A stretch of 64,000 bases of DNA, taken from an uncultured Pseudomonadales bacterium. GTDB taxonomy: Bacteria > Pseudomonadota > Gammaproteobacteria > Pseudomonadales > Azotimanducaceae. The DNA lies in assembly GCA_958296165.1 (NCBI GenBank), contig OY282447.1, positions 4,501,154-4,565,153 of the forward strand, given 5' to 3'. The first letter of the stretch is position 1. Every line of letters begins with the position of its first letter. Positions 8,358 through 18,454 of this stretch are shown here, piece by piece. The translations under genes were made by a program, and so were the position numbers. The notes below the pieces were generated by a model. That model saw only the letters and a list, made by a program, of their open reading frames with translations, ran no database searches and was not told the origin of the DNA.

Positions 8358-9431
8358 ATGCTCGAACGGTTCAAGGTTCCCGAAGACATCGCGGTGCGCG
8401 TGGCGCCAGCCACCATGCGCCGGGCAGTGGAGGACATCTTCGTCGCGCTCGGCATGTCGAACGCGGACGCCGCAAAATGCGCGGACGTGCTGGTCTATGC
8501 CGACGTGCGCGGCATCGATTCGCATGGCGTCAGCAACATGATGCGCGCGTATGTGGCCGGTCTAAAAGGCGGCTACATCAACCCCAAAGCGACGCTGAAG
8601 CGCGTTCGCGACCTGCCCGCGGCAGTCTCGGTGGATGGCGACAAGGGGCTGGGGCTCGGTCAGGGCAAGGAGCTCATGGAACTCGCCTGCGAGCGTGCCC
8701 GAACGAACGGCGTAGCAGTGGTCACCGCCTTCAACAGCGGCCACTACGGTCCGTCCGCATACTTCGCGCACCTAGCCTTGGAACACGACATGGTCGGCGT
8801 CTCCATGACCGCCGGCGGCGTCCAAGTGGCGCCCACGCAAGGTGCGCAGCCGTTGTTGGGCTTGAACCCAATCGGCATCGCCGCACCCTCGAACAACGAG
8901 GTGCCGTTCATCTTCGATGCTTCCATGAGTTCGGTGGCCGGCAACAAGATTCATCTGCTCAAGCGGATCGGCGGCAAGGTGCTGCCGGGCTGGATCGCGG
9001 ACGCGAAGGGCATGCCGATCATGGCGGAGGCCGAGGTGCCGGATCGGTTCCTCATGCTGCCCTTGGGCGCCACTCGCGAGATCGGTTCGCACAAGGGCTT
9101 CGGCCTCGCCATGCTGGTCGAGGTGCTGTGCAGCGCACTCACCGGCACCGGCGCAGGCCCGCATCGGCGGCAAGGCGTTGCGCACTATTTCATGGCCTAC
9201 AACGTTGCGGCGTTTACCGAGATCGACGTGTTCAAATCGGATATGGACGCCTATTTGCGCACCATTCTGGATAGCAAACCAGCCCCTGGCGAGAGCCGCG
9301 TGGTGTATCCCGGCGTGCCGGAGCACGAGGCCGAGCTCGACCGTCGCGCCCACGGCGTTCCCTATCATCCCGAGGTGATCGAGTGGTTCAACGGCGCCAT
9401 GGGGGAGCTGGGCATCGCCTCGCCGTTCTAG
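8358..9431 (+). CDS. Ldh2-family malate/L-lactate-type dehydrogenase
   Basis: 357 residues, the usual length for the Ldh2/MDH2 family, which reduces 2-oxo acids or imines with NAD(P)H. Family marks are DVRGIDSHGVSNMMRAYV near residue 55, TAFNSGHYGPSAYFA near residue 120, LLGLNPIGIAAP, and IGSHKGFGLAMLVEVLC near residue 240. The ATG at 8358 follows GAGGAGAG at ideal spacing. Possible substrates include malate, lactate, ureidoglycolate, sulfolactate or delta-1-piperideine-2-carboxylate; the sequence alone does not choose. The next gene begins within 20 bases, so the two are probably cotranscribed. Confidence 0.88.
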   Translation: MLERFKVPEDIAVRVAPATMRRAVEDIFVALGMSNADAAKCADVLVYADVRGIDSHGVSNMMRAYVAGLKGGYINPKATLKRVRDLPAAVSVDGDKGLGLGQGKELMELACERARTNGVAVVTAFNSGHYGPSAYFAHLALEHDMVGVSMTAGGVQVAPTQGAQPLLGLNPIGIAAPSNNEVPFIFDASMSSVAGNKIHLLKRIGGKVLPGWIADAKGMPIMAEAEVPDRFLMLPLGATREIGSHKGFGLAMLVEVLCSALTGTGAGPHRRQGVAHYFMAYNVAAFTEIDVFKSDMDAYLRTILDSKPAPGESRVVYPGVPEHEAELDRRAHGVPYHPEVIEWFNGAMGELGIASPF

Positions 9432-9450
9432 GTTGGCAACGCAAGCGCAA

Positions 9451-9888
9451 ATGACCACCGCACTTGAGATCGCCGAGTGCAACAAAGACCGCGTCGGCGG
9501 CGTGCTGCGCGCTCTGCGCGAGATCGTCGCTGCGCACGGCTACGTGAGCCGGGAGCAAGAGCACGCAGTCGCCGAGGTGTTCAACCTAAGTCGCGCCGAA
9601 GTGCGCGGCATCGTCTCGTTCTACCACGACCTCAAGACCACGCCGGCGCCGCCGCTCGTCGTGCGCATCTGCCAGGCGGAGGCTTGCCAAGCCGCCGGCG
9701 GCCGTGCCTTCACGCGGCAAGCGGAAGATGTGTTGGGGGTCAAGCTCGGCGAAGCGAACAAGAACATTGGGCTGGAGGCCGTCTACTGCTTGGGGTTGTG
9801 CGCTCAGGGGCCGTCCATGATGGTGAACGGGCGCCCGGTGGCCTATGCCGATGTCGAAGCGCTGGCGGAGCAGATGAAAGATCGGTAG
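9451..9888 (+). CDS. NuoE/FdsG-like thioredoxin-fold [2Fe-2S] subunit, orphan
   Basis: About 145 residues from the ATG at 9451 (a TTG at 9433 would add six). It has the helical N-terminus of the 24-kDa family (VLRALREIVAAHGYVSREQE, VFNLSRAEVRGIVSFYHDLK). The four cluster cysteines are RICQAEACQAAGG and VYCLGLCAQGPSMMVNG. Similar proteins are the gamma subunit of NAD-dependent formate dehydrogenase (FdsG) and NuoE. The partner NuoF/FdsB and FdsA genes are not in the window: the gene is followed by an ISAs1 insertion and then rpsU. It may serve a complex encoded elsewhere or be left over from a broken operon. Confidence 0.82.
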   Translation: MTTALEIAECNKDRVGGVLRALREIVAAHGYVSREQEHAVAEVFNLSRAEVRGIVSFYHDLKTTPAPPLVVRICQAEACQAAGGRAFTRQAEDVLGVKLGEANKNIGLEAVYCLGLCAQGPSMMVNGRPVAYADVEALAEQMKDR

Positions 9889-9910
9889 TCGCGTAGTCGC
9901 GGTGAGCCGC

Positions 9911-11138
9911 CAGGGCAATCGCATTTGAGAATGCAGGGGCATATCGGGGAAGAGGATAGGGCAGAATCGGCGCTTCGATCCAAGGAAGGAGAGGCGGGAT
10001 GCGCGAGATTCTGTCCATTTTTCAAGACGTTGAGGACCCTCGGAGCGGCAACGCCAGGCGCCACGACCTGCACGAGGTGCTGACGATCGCGCTGCTGTCG
10101 ATGCTGACGGGCGGACGCACGTGCGTCGACATGGAGGACTTCGGGTACGTCTGGGAGCCGTGGCTGCGCGAGTTCATGACGCTGGAGAACGGCATTCCGA
10201 GCCACGACACGTTCTCGCGGCTGTTCCGGATGCTGGACCCGTCCGGCCTGCAGAAGGCGCTGCTGCGCCTGGCGCAGGACTGGGCGGACCGTCTCGGCGA
10301 CGTGGCGGCGGTGGACGGCAAGGTGCTGCGGCGGTCGTTCGAGGACGCCTCGGAACGGTCGCCGACGCACCTGCTGCAGGCGTTCGCGTCGCAGGCGAAG
10401 CTGACCCTGGCGCAGGTGGAGGTGGACGGCAAGTCGAACGAGATCCCGGCGCTGCCGGAGCTGCTGGATCTGGTCGACGTGAAGGGGCGCACGGTGACGG
10501 CGGACGCGATGCACGCGCAGCGCGGCACGGCGGCGGCGATTGTGGCCAAAGGCGGCGACTACGCGCTGGCGCTCAAGCGCAACCAGGGGACGTTGCGCGA
10601 GGACGTGGCGACGTATCTGGACAGTCCGCCCGAATCGGCGGAACTCCTGTCGCATCAACAGGTTGGCAAGGGCCACGGGCGCGTCGAGACGCGCACCGCG
10701 ACGGTCTGCCACGACGTCGACTGGCTCCTGGAGCGGCACGACTGGCCGGGCCTCTCGGCCATCGGCAAGGTGGTTGCGGAGCGGCGTCTCGCGGATGGCA
10801 CGGAGAGCGTCGACGCCCGCTACTACCTGCTCAGCGCAGAGCCGGATGCCGAGCGCTTCGGACGGACCGTCCGATCCCACTGGGCGATCGAGAACAGCCT
10901 GCACTGGGTGCTCGACGTGTCCATGGACGAGGACCGTGCGCGCAACCGCAAGGGCAACGCCGCCGCCTGCCTGGCCGTGGTCCGGCGGCTGGCGCTGAAC
11001 ATCGCCCGGATGCACCCCAACAAGCGATCCATCCGCCGCAAGTTCCTGCACGCGCAGCGAAAGCAGGAGTTCCTCGTCGACATGATCCGCCGCATCCGCA
11101 GGTTGGAGTAGCCACCGATCTCAAATGCGATTGCCCTG
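9911..11138 (+). mobile_element. Complete ISAs1-family insertion sequence
   Basis: The element is 1228 bp. Its ends are perfect 20-bp inverted repeats, CAGGGCAATCGCATTTGAGA at the left and its reverse complement ending at 11138. It is flanked by a perfect 10-bp direct repeat, GGTGAGCCGC, at 9901-9910 and 11139-11148, so the copy arrived by transposition and has not rearranged. It carries one intact transposase. It landed 12 bp after the NuoE-like gene and about 70 bp upstream of rpsU, leaving the rpsU start region intact. Confidence 0.97.
9999..11111 (+). CDS. ISAs1-family DDE transposase
   Basis: 370 residues, full length for the family. The N-terminal DDE_Tnp_1-associated domain has FQDVEDPRSGNARRHDLHEV and GIPSHDTFSRLFRML. 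The catalytic core has VAAVDGKVLRRS (first Asp near residue 106), VTADAMHAQRGTA (second Asp) and SHWAIENSLHWVLDVSMDED (Glu). The start ATG at 9999 follows GAGG. Nothing is missing, so it should be active. The decayed relative at 5962 shows that this family has been in the genome before. Confidence 0.96.
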   Translation: MREILSIFQDVEDPRSGNARRHDLHEVLTIALLSMLTGGRTCVDMEDFGYVWEPWLREFMTLENGIPSHDTFSRLFRMLDPSGLQKALLRLAQDWADRLGDVAAVDGKVLRRSFEDASERSPTHLLQAFASQAKLTLAQVEVDGKSNEIPALPELLDLVDVKGRTVTADAMHAQRGTAAAIVAKGGDYALALKRNQGTLREDVATYLDSPPESAELLSHQQVGKGHGRVETRTATVCHDVDWLLERHDWPGLSAIGKVVAERRLADGTESVDARYYLLSAEPDAERFGRTVRSHWAIENSLHWVLDVSMDEDRARNRKGNAAACLAVVRRLALNIARMHPNKRSIRRKFLHAQRKQEFLVDMIRRIRRLE

Positions 11139-11180
11139 GGTGAGCCGCCCCTTTGCGCAAACTCCCATGCGCGCTTGCGC

Positions 11181-11186
11181 TACAAT
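11181..11186 (+). promoter_or_regulatory. Candidate -10 element for rpsU
   Basis: TACAAT lies 24 bp before the rpsU start. No good -35 hexamer is seen at 17 bp (CAAACT there); a TTGCGC lies further upstream at 11153. The ISAs1 right end is 42 bp upstream, so the insertion spared this element. Confidence 0.45.
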
Positions 11187-11210
11187 GGCACCGAGTTCAT
11201 TGGAGACGCT

Positions 11211-11426
11211 ATGCCTTTCGTCAAAGTTAGAGAGAACGAGCCTTTCGACATCGCTCTGCGGCGCTTCAAGCGCTCCTGCGAGAAGGCCGGCATTCTCTCG
11301 GAGGTGCGCAAACGCGAGTACTACGAAAAGCCGACCACGGTGCGCAAACGCAAAGCCGCGGCGGCTGTGAAGCGCCATCTCAAGAAGTTGCAGCGCGAAG
11401 CACGGCGTTTCGAGCGGCCGCACTAG
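11211..11426 (+). CDS. rpsU: 30S ribosomal protein S21
   Basis: 71 residues matching bS21: [20 protein letters not shown], then [20 protein letters not shown], with a basic C-terminal tail. It acts in 30S subunit translation initiation. The start ATG at 11211 has GGAG five bases upstream. It heads the classical macromolecular-synthesis block rpsU-(yqeY)-dnaG-rpoD, which links translation, replication priming and transcription initiation in many gammaproteobacteria. Confidence 0.97.
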   Translation: MPFVKVRENEPFDIALRRFKRSCEKAGILSEVRKREYYEKPTTVRKRKAAAAVKRHLKKLQREARRFERPH

Positions 11427-11456
11427 CCAAGCGCCTCAACCCAGCCAAGCAGTTCC

Positions 11457-11906
11457 ATGTCCGACCTCAAAGCCAGGATCGCCGCGGCGTCCAGCGCCGC
11501 CGTGCGGGCCCGCGAACGCGAGCGCGTAAAGGCGCTGCGCCTCGTCAACGCAGAGGTCAAGCAAGCCGAGATCGACAAGCGCGAGCCGCTCGCCGACGCC
11601 GACGTGCTCACGGTGCTCACGAAGATGCGCAAGCAGCGGCGCGACTCACTGCGGCAGTTCAACGATGCCGGTCGCGACGATTTGGCAGCCATCGAGCAGT
11701 TCGAGATCGACGTGATCGAGGAGTTCATGCCAGCCGCTCTATCCGAGCGCGAATTAGACGATGCCGTTGCCGAGGTCATTGCGCGTACCGGCGCAGCCAG
11801 CATGAAGGACATGGGCAAAGTGATGGGCACCCTCAAAGGCCAGCTGGCCGGCCGCGCAGACATGGGTGCCGTAAGCCGCCGAGTGAGAGCGGCGCTCATG
11901 AGCTGA
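11457..11906 (+). CDS. GatB/YqeY domain protein
   Basis: 149 residues, typical of stand-alone YqeY. The N-terminal helix bundle has ERVKALRLVNAEVKQAEIDK and VLTKMRKQRRDSLRQF, and the C-terminal part has EEFMPAALSERELDDAV and GKVMGTLKGQLAGRADM, the tRNA-binding tail related to GatB of the amidotransferase. It lies 30 bp after rpsU and 52 bp before dnaG on the same strand, its usual place in this operon. The cellular role of free YqeY is not settled. Confidence 0.93.
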   Translation: MSDLKARIAAASSAAVRARERERVKALRLVNAEVKQAEIDKREPLADADVLTVLTKMRKQRRDSLRQFNDAGRDDLAAIEQFEIDVIEEFMPAALSERELDDAVAEVIARTGAASMKDMGKVMGTLKGQLAGRADMGAVSRRVRAALMS

Positions 11907-11958
11907 GTGGCCGAGCGCCTACCTTATCGGGGGTATATGCTAGTCACTGTTGGGCAGC

Positions 11959-13701
11959 ATGATCCCGCAATCGTTCATCAACGGCCTTCTAGAGCGCATC
12001 GACCCTGTCGATGTGGTCGGAAAGCGCGTGCAGCTGCGCAAGGTCGGCAATCGCCACACCGGTCTGTGCCCCTTCCACGACGAGAAGACGCCCTCCTTCC
12101 ACGTTTATTCAGACGGCTATCACTGCTTCGGCTGCGGCGCTCACGGCACCGTGCTTGGCTTCTTGATGGAGCAGGAGGGCTTGAGCTTTCCCGAAGCGAT
12201 CGAGGCGCTGGCCGCATCCGTCGGCCTAGAGGTGCCGCGCGAACGCAGCGCCGCCCGGCAAGCCGATCCAGGCATCTACGACTCGCTGGCGGCCGCCGAT
12301 CGATGTTTCCGTCGCTGGCTTCGACAGCACGCCGAGGGGCCGGGCGCCATCGCCTATCTGAAAGGCCGCGGCTTGAGCGGCGCCGTGGTGCGCGATTTCG
12401 GCATAGGTCTTGCCCCGTCCGGTTGGAACAGCCTGAAAACGGCACTCCAATCGTTTGACGAAGACACGCTGCTCGCAGCCGGGCTCGTCGCCAAGAGCGA
12501 CGGCGACAGAACCTACGACCGCTTCCGGCAACGCATCGTCTTCCCCATCCGCGACGTGCGCGGCCGCGTGATCGGTTTCGGCGGTCGCGTCTACGACGGC
12601 AGCGGTGCTAAGGGCGAAGGGCCGCGCGAGGGGGAACCGAAGTACCTCAATTCGCCGGAGACCGCCGTGTTCAAGAAGGGCCAGGAGCTCTATGGCCTGT
12701 TCGAGGCGCGGCGCTCGCACCGGCGCCTCGAAGCCGCTGTGCTCGTGGAAGGCTATATGGACGTCGTGGCGCTCGCCGAGGGCGGCATCGCCAACGCCGT
12801 CGCCGCGCTCGGCACCGCAGTCGGCGAAACCCATTTCAACCGTCTGTTCCGGCATGTCGAGCGCGTGGTGTGCTGTTTCGATGGCGACGAAGCAGGCGTT
12901 CGTGCGGCCAGCAGAGCCATCGATGCCGCATTCCCAACCCTGTCGGAACAGCGCGAACTGCGCTTCGTGCTCCTGCCCGAGGGCGAAGATCCCGATACGG
13001 TCGTGCGCCGCCACGGGCGGGCGCACTTCGAGGCGTTGATCGACGCCGCCAAACCGGTCGGCGAGTATTTCCTCGAGAGCCTGCAGGCGGGCTTGGACCT
13101 CGCCGTCTCGGACAACCGCGCCCTCCTCGTCGACCTAGCGCTGCCGCACATGGGGCGGTTGCCGGCCGGGACGCTGCGCACGGTGCTGGTCGGCGATTTG
13201 GCTCGGCTCAGTCAGACGCCAGCGGGAATGCTTGAAGAACGTCTGAATGGTGGCGAGGCGCGCGCCGCCGAGACGCCCGCTCGAACGTCCACTCCGACGA
13301 CCAATCCGCCGCGGTCCAAGCTCGACCACCGGCTGCTCGAGTGCCTCGTCAAGCATCCACGGCTAGTCCACGAGCTCGCCAGCGAGGAACGCCGCCGGCT
13401 GATCGAGGCCGAACCAGGCGGCCTGCTCGCGCATGTGATCGGCTACCTGAACGGCGAGCCGGACGCCGACACGGCCACGCTGCTAGGGCGTTTCGTCGGC
13501 GACCAGGCGTACCCGGAGTTGGCTGGCCTCGCGGAGCGCCCAACCCTGCTCTCAGAAGCACGCTTGCGCACGGAGTTCATCGACGGCGCGCGCCGCTACC
13601 TCGAAGAGTGCGAGAGGAACGCGCGCTTGGCGTTGCTTAACAACGTGCGCGAAAGCGGTTCCATGGACGACCTGCGAAAGCTGCGGCGGCGCAGGGCTTG
13701 A
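11959..13701 (+). CDS. dnaG: DNA primase
   Basis: 580 residues. The N-terminal CHC2 zinc ribbon is intact (CPFHDEKTPSFHVYSDGYHC near residue 40, then FGCGAHG). The central TOPRIM domain has VLVEGYMDVVALAEGG (catalytic Glu) and CCFDGDEAGVRAASRA (metal-binding DxD). The C-terminal DnaB-binding helical domain is present and ends in a basic tail. It makes RNA primers for lagging-strand synthesis. The ATG at 11959 gives the standard MIPQSFINGLLERIDPVDVV start; a TTG three codons earlier is not needed. It follows yqeY and precedes rpoD with a 184-bp gap. Confidence 0.97.
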   Translation: MIPQSFINGLLERIDPVDVVGKRVQLRKVGNRHTGLCPFHDEKTPSFHVYSDGYHCFGCGAHGTVLGFLMEQEGLSFPEAIEALAASVGLEVPRERSAARQADPGIYDSLAAADRCFRRWLRQHAEGPGAIAYLKGRGLSGAVVRDFGIGLAPSGWNSLKTALQSFDEDTLLAAGLVAKSDGDRTYDRFRQRIVFPIRDVRGRVIGFGGRVYDGSGAKGEGPREGEPKYLNSPETAVFKKGQELYGLFEARRSHRRLEAAVLVEGYMDVVALAEGGIANAVAALGTAVGETHFNRLFRHVERVVCCFDGDEAGVRAASRAIDAAFPTLSEQRELRFVLLPEGEDPDTVVRRHGRAHFEALIDAAKPVGEYFLESLQAGLDLAVSDNRALLVDLALPHMGRLPAGTLRTVLVGDLARLSQTPAGMLEERLNGGEARAAETPARTSTPTTNPPRSKLDHRLLECLVKHPRLVHELASEERRRLIEAEPGGLLAHVIGYLNGEPDADTATLLGRFVGDQAYPELAGLAERPTLLSEARLRTEFIDGARRYLEECERNARLALLNNVRESGSMDDLRKLRRRRA

Positions 13702-13776
13702 ATCCACTCGGCAATCTGCAAGTTTCTAACAGCCCAAGGGCTTGATTCACGCCCGAACCGGCCGCACATAGAGCGG

Positions 13777-13805
13777 TTAGGCCGAAGGCGACGAAGTGCT
13801 ATGAT
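13777..13805 (+). promoter_or_regulatory. Candidate rpoD promoter
   Basis: TTAGGC at 13777-13782 and TATGAT at 13800-13805 are spaced by 17 bp, and the -10 lies 80 bp before the rpoD start. It would give rpoD its own transcription besides read-through from dnaG. The -35 match is weak. Confidence 0.5.
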
Positions 13806-13885
13806 CCGTTGTTAGGCCCACAGCAGCCGACGGTGCGTTCAACGCGCCTGCCGGCAACGGTCCCGACAACGCACGAAGAGGTCAT

Positions 13886-15709
<1,824 letters not shown>

Positions 15710-15720
15710 AGGTCAGCCAG

Positions 15721-16872
15721 ATGGCCAACAAGATCCTCGTCGTCGACGACGAACCCGATCTCGAACACCTCATGCGGCAGCGCCTGCGGCGCGACATGCG
15801 CGCCGGGCGCTTCGAGCTGGTCTTCGCCCACAACGGCGTGCAGGCGCTGGCCAAGCTCGAAGCGGATCGCGAAATCGACATGGTGCTTTCGGACATCAAC
15901 ATGCCGGAGATGGACGGCCTGACGCTGCTCGATCAGATCCCCAACGTCGACCCGAACATCCGCGCGGTCATCGTCTCCGCCTACGGCGACATGCAGAACA
16001 TCCGCACGGCGATGAATCGCGGCGCTTTCGACTTCGTCACCAAGCCCATCGACTTCAACGACTTGCGCATCACCATCGACAAGACGATGCGGCACTTGGC
16101 AGTGATGCGAGAAGCGCTGGCGAGCCGCGACAAGCTCGTCGCTCTGCAAAACGAGCTGGACGTCGCCAGCAAGATGCAGCAGTCCATCCTGCCCACCACA
16201 TTCCCGCAGTTGCCGACCTGCGAGGTCTTCGGCAACATGGTGGCTGCACGAGAAGTCGGCGGCGACTTCTTCGACGTGATCCCGCTTGAGAACGGGCGTC
16301 TCGGCATCGCCATCGCCGACGTATCCGGCAAGGGCGTGCCAGCGGCGATGTTCATGATGTCCAGCCGCACCTTGCTCAAGGGCGCCGCGATCGGCACGCC
16401 GCAGCCTAGCGACGTGTTGCGCGAAGTGAACGACCTGCTCGAACGGGACAACGAGTCGTTGATGTTCGTGACGCTGTTCTACGGCGTGTACGACCCGGCT
16501 ACGGGCAAGTTCACCTATGCCAACGGCGGCCACAATCCGCCGCTGATCGTGCGGCCGGACGGTACCTCCGCGGAACTGCCGCAGACGAACGGCATCGCCC
16601 TCGGCGTGATGGGCGGCATGGATTTCGAGCAAAGCACCACCACGCTCGAACCAGGCGACACGGCAGTGCTCTACACGGACGGAGTCTCCGAAGCAATGAA
16701 CGGCGTCAACGAGGAGTTCGGGATGGAGCGATTCGCCCAAATCTTCTCCGCTGCGCCGCCGAGCGGCGCCACGGCCGCCAACCGCGCGGTCTTCGATGCG
16801 GTAGCGGAGTTCGCCGACAACACGCCGCAGTCCGACGACATCACCTGCCTCACGCTACGACGCTTGGAGTAG
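15721..16872 (+). CDS. Response regulator with SpoIIE/PP2C-type serine phosphatase output
   Basis: 383 residues. The N-terminal receiver (1-125) has VVDDEPD, the phosphoacceptor Asp58 in VLSDINMPEMDG, VIVSAYGDM and the lysine in VTKPID. A linker helix leads to a SpoIIE-like PP2C domain with metal ligands in REVGGDFFDVI, ADVSGKGVPAAMFM, ALYTDG-type VLYTDGVSEAMN and QSDDITCLTL. Such proteins dephosphorylate a STAS anti-anti-sigma protein when their receiver is phosphorylated. It starts 12 bases after rpoD with GAGGT upstream, and is followed six bases later by the RsbW-like gene. The histidine kinase two genes on is the obvious phosphodonor. Confidence 0.94.
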   Translation: MANKILVVDDEPDLEHLMRQRLRRDMRAGRFELVFAHNGVQALAKLEADREIDMVLSDINMPEMDGLTLLDQIPNVDPNIRAVIVSAYGDMQNIRTAMNRGAFDFVTKPIDFNDLRITIDKTMRHLAVMREALASRDKLVALQNELDVASKMQQSILPTTFPQLPTCEVFGNMVAAREVGGDFFDVIPLENGRLGIAIADVSGKGVPAAMFMMSSRTLLKGAAIGTPQPSDVLREVNDLLERDNESLMFVTLFYGVYDPATGKFTYANGGHNPPLIVRPDGTSAELPQTNGIALGVMGGMDFEQSTTTLEPGDTAVLYTDGVSEAMNGVNEEFGMERFAQIFSAAPPSGATAANRAVFDAVAEFADNTPQSDDITCLTLRRLE

Positions 16873-16877
16873 ACCAC

Positions 16878-17294
16878 ATGACCGCCAAACTCTCGGTGCG
16901 CATCAACGCAACCCTCGATCAACTGCAAGCGCTGCAAGCCCAAGTGGCAGAGTTCGGCACTGCCGAGGATTGGTCCCCCGCACTCGTCTACCAAGTGGAA
17001 TTGGTGATCGAGGAGCTGTGCGTCAACATCGTCAGCTACGGCGGCGACGGCACTCACAGCATCAACGTGTCCATCGAGTCCGCGGCTACCGAGATGACCA
17101 TCAGCATCGTCGACGACGGGCGCGCTTTCGATCCGTTCAGCGAAGCGCCGCCGCCGGATCTGCGCTCCGAGGTGCAGGATCGTCCCATCGGCGGCTTGGG
17201 CGTTCACTTCGTGAAGACCATGATGGACGAAGCGCACTACAAGCGAGAGTCCGACCGGAACCACGTCACGCTGGTCAAGCGGCACGAGGCGTGA
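16878..17294 (+). CDS. RsbW/SpoIIAB-like HATPase serine kinase (anti-sigma type)
   Basis: 138 residues of the HATPase_c_2 family. The N-box is VELVIEELCVNIVSYG, the G1 box is SIVDDGRAFDPF, and the G2 box is PIGGLGVHFVKTMMD. Members phosphorylate a STAS protein and may bind a sigma factor or another output partner. Here the matching STAS protein lies convergently at 20586-20921 and the phosphatase is the preceding gene, completing a partner-switching set. Its stop overlaps the next gene's GTG by four bases (GTGA), so the products are coupled. No alternative sigma factor is present; the real output target is unknown. Confidence 0.9.
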   Translation: MTAKLSVRINATLDQLQALQAQVAEFGTAEDWSPALVYQVELVIEELCVNIVSYGGDGTHSINVSIESAATEMTISIVDDGRAFDPFSEAPPPDLRSEVQDRPIGGLGVHFVKTMMDEAHYKRESDRNHVTLVKRHEA

Positions 17295-18454
17295 ACCGTT
17301 TTCTGCTTGGCGCTTGCGCGTTCGGCTTCGCTGCCGGCGCGTTGGCCAGCGAAGACGACCGCCCGCCAACGCCCATCCTGTTCGGCCAGTCCGCCGCCCT
17401 GTCTGGCCCTGCCCAGGACTTGGGCATCAACATGCGCCTCGGCATCAAGGCCGCCTTTCAGGAGGCCAACGCCCGAGGCGGCGTGCATGGCCGGCAACTC
17501 GCCCTAGTTTCCTTAGACGACGCCTACGAACCGGAACGCGCCATCGCCAACACCCGCCTGCTGGCCCAGGACCACGATGTCTTCGCGCTTATCGGCGCCG
17601 TCGGCACCCCCACCTCGAACGCCGCCGTGCCGGTGGCGGCGGATGCCGGTTTGCCATACGTCGCGCCTTTCACGGGTGCGGCATTCCTGCGCGAAACGCC
17701 CGGCCGCGGCGACAACGTCATCAACCTGCGGGCGTCCTACAACGACGAAACCGAGGCTATGGTGGCACACCTGCTCGGCGATCTCGGCATCGAGCGCATC
17801 GCCGTCATGTACCAAGACGATTCTTTCGGCCGTGCCGGCCACAACGGCGTCATCAAGGCGCTTCGCAAGCGCGACATGGCGCCCGTGGCGGTTGGCGTGT
17901 ACGAACGCAACACCACAGCCGTGAAGACCGGCTTGCTGGACGTGCGCGGCGGCGATCCAGGCGCCGTCATCGTCGTCGGCGCCTACGAGCCGGTGGCGGC
18001 CTTCATCTCCTGGGCGCGGCGCATCGGCTTCGATCCGGTCTTCATCACCATCTCGTTCGTCGGCAGCAATGCGCTCGCGCGTGAACTCGGCGGCGCCGGC
18101 GAGGGCGTTTTCGTCACCCAAGTAGTGCCCTTCCCCAGCAGCGACGAGCCAGTGGTTGCCGCCTACGCTCGCGCGCTCAAAGCGGCTGCGCCCGAGGCCA
18201 AGCCCAGCTTCGTCTCATTGGAGGGCTATCTGGCCGGTCGCCTCGGCGTCGCCGCACTCGAACGCTGCGCCGAGGTGAAGCGCAGCTGCCTGCTCAGCGG
18301 ACTGCGTGAAGCCCAGCGCATCGACCTAGACGGCTTCCAACTCAGCTTTGGCGACGGCGACAACCAAGGCTCCGATCAAGTGTTCCTGACGGTGATCGAC
18401 GCCGCCGGCCGCTATCGGCCCATCTCGACTCTGCGCGGCGGCATGCGCCGATGA
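17291..18454 (+). CDS. Periplasmic substrate-binding protein, Leu/Ile/Val-binding type (Peripla_BP_6)
   Basis: 387 residues from the GTG at 17291. A signal peptide is clear (RFLLGACAFGFAAGALA, cut before SEDD). The type I periplasmic-binding fold follows: PILFGQSAALSGPAQDLGI, LALVSLDDAYEPERAIANT, VFALIGAVGTPTSNAAVPVA and VMYQDDSFGRAGHNGV. This class normally feeds branched-chain amino acid or urea ABC transporters, but no permease or ATPase gene is near. Instead it overlaps the next gene, a transmembrane histidine kinase (ATGA overlap at 18451), so it probably serves as the ligand-sensing partner of the kinase. The ligand cannot be read from the sequence. Confidence 0.9.
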   Translation: MNRFLLGACAFGFAAGALASEDDRPPTPILFGQSAALSGPAQDLGINMRLGIKAAFQEANARGGVHGRQLALVSLDDAYEPERAIANTRLLAQDHDVFALIGAVGTPTSNAAVPVAADAGLPYVAPFTGAAFLRETPGRGDNVINLRASYNDETEAMVAHLLGDLGIERIAVMYQDDSFGRAGHNGVIKALRKRDMAPVAVGVYERNTTAVKTGLLDVRGGDPGAVIVVGAYEPVAAFISWARRIGFDPVFITISFVGSNALARELGGAGEGVFVTQVVPFPSSDEPVVAAYARALKAAAPEAKPSFVSLEGYLAGRLGVAALERCAEVKRSCLLSGLREAQRIDLDGFQLSFGDGDNQGSDQVFLTVIDAAGRYRPISTLRGGMRR

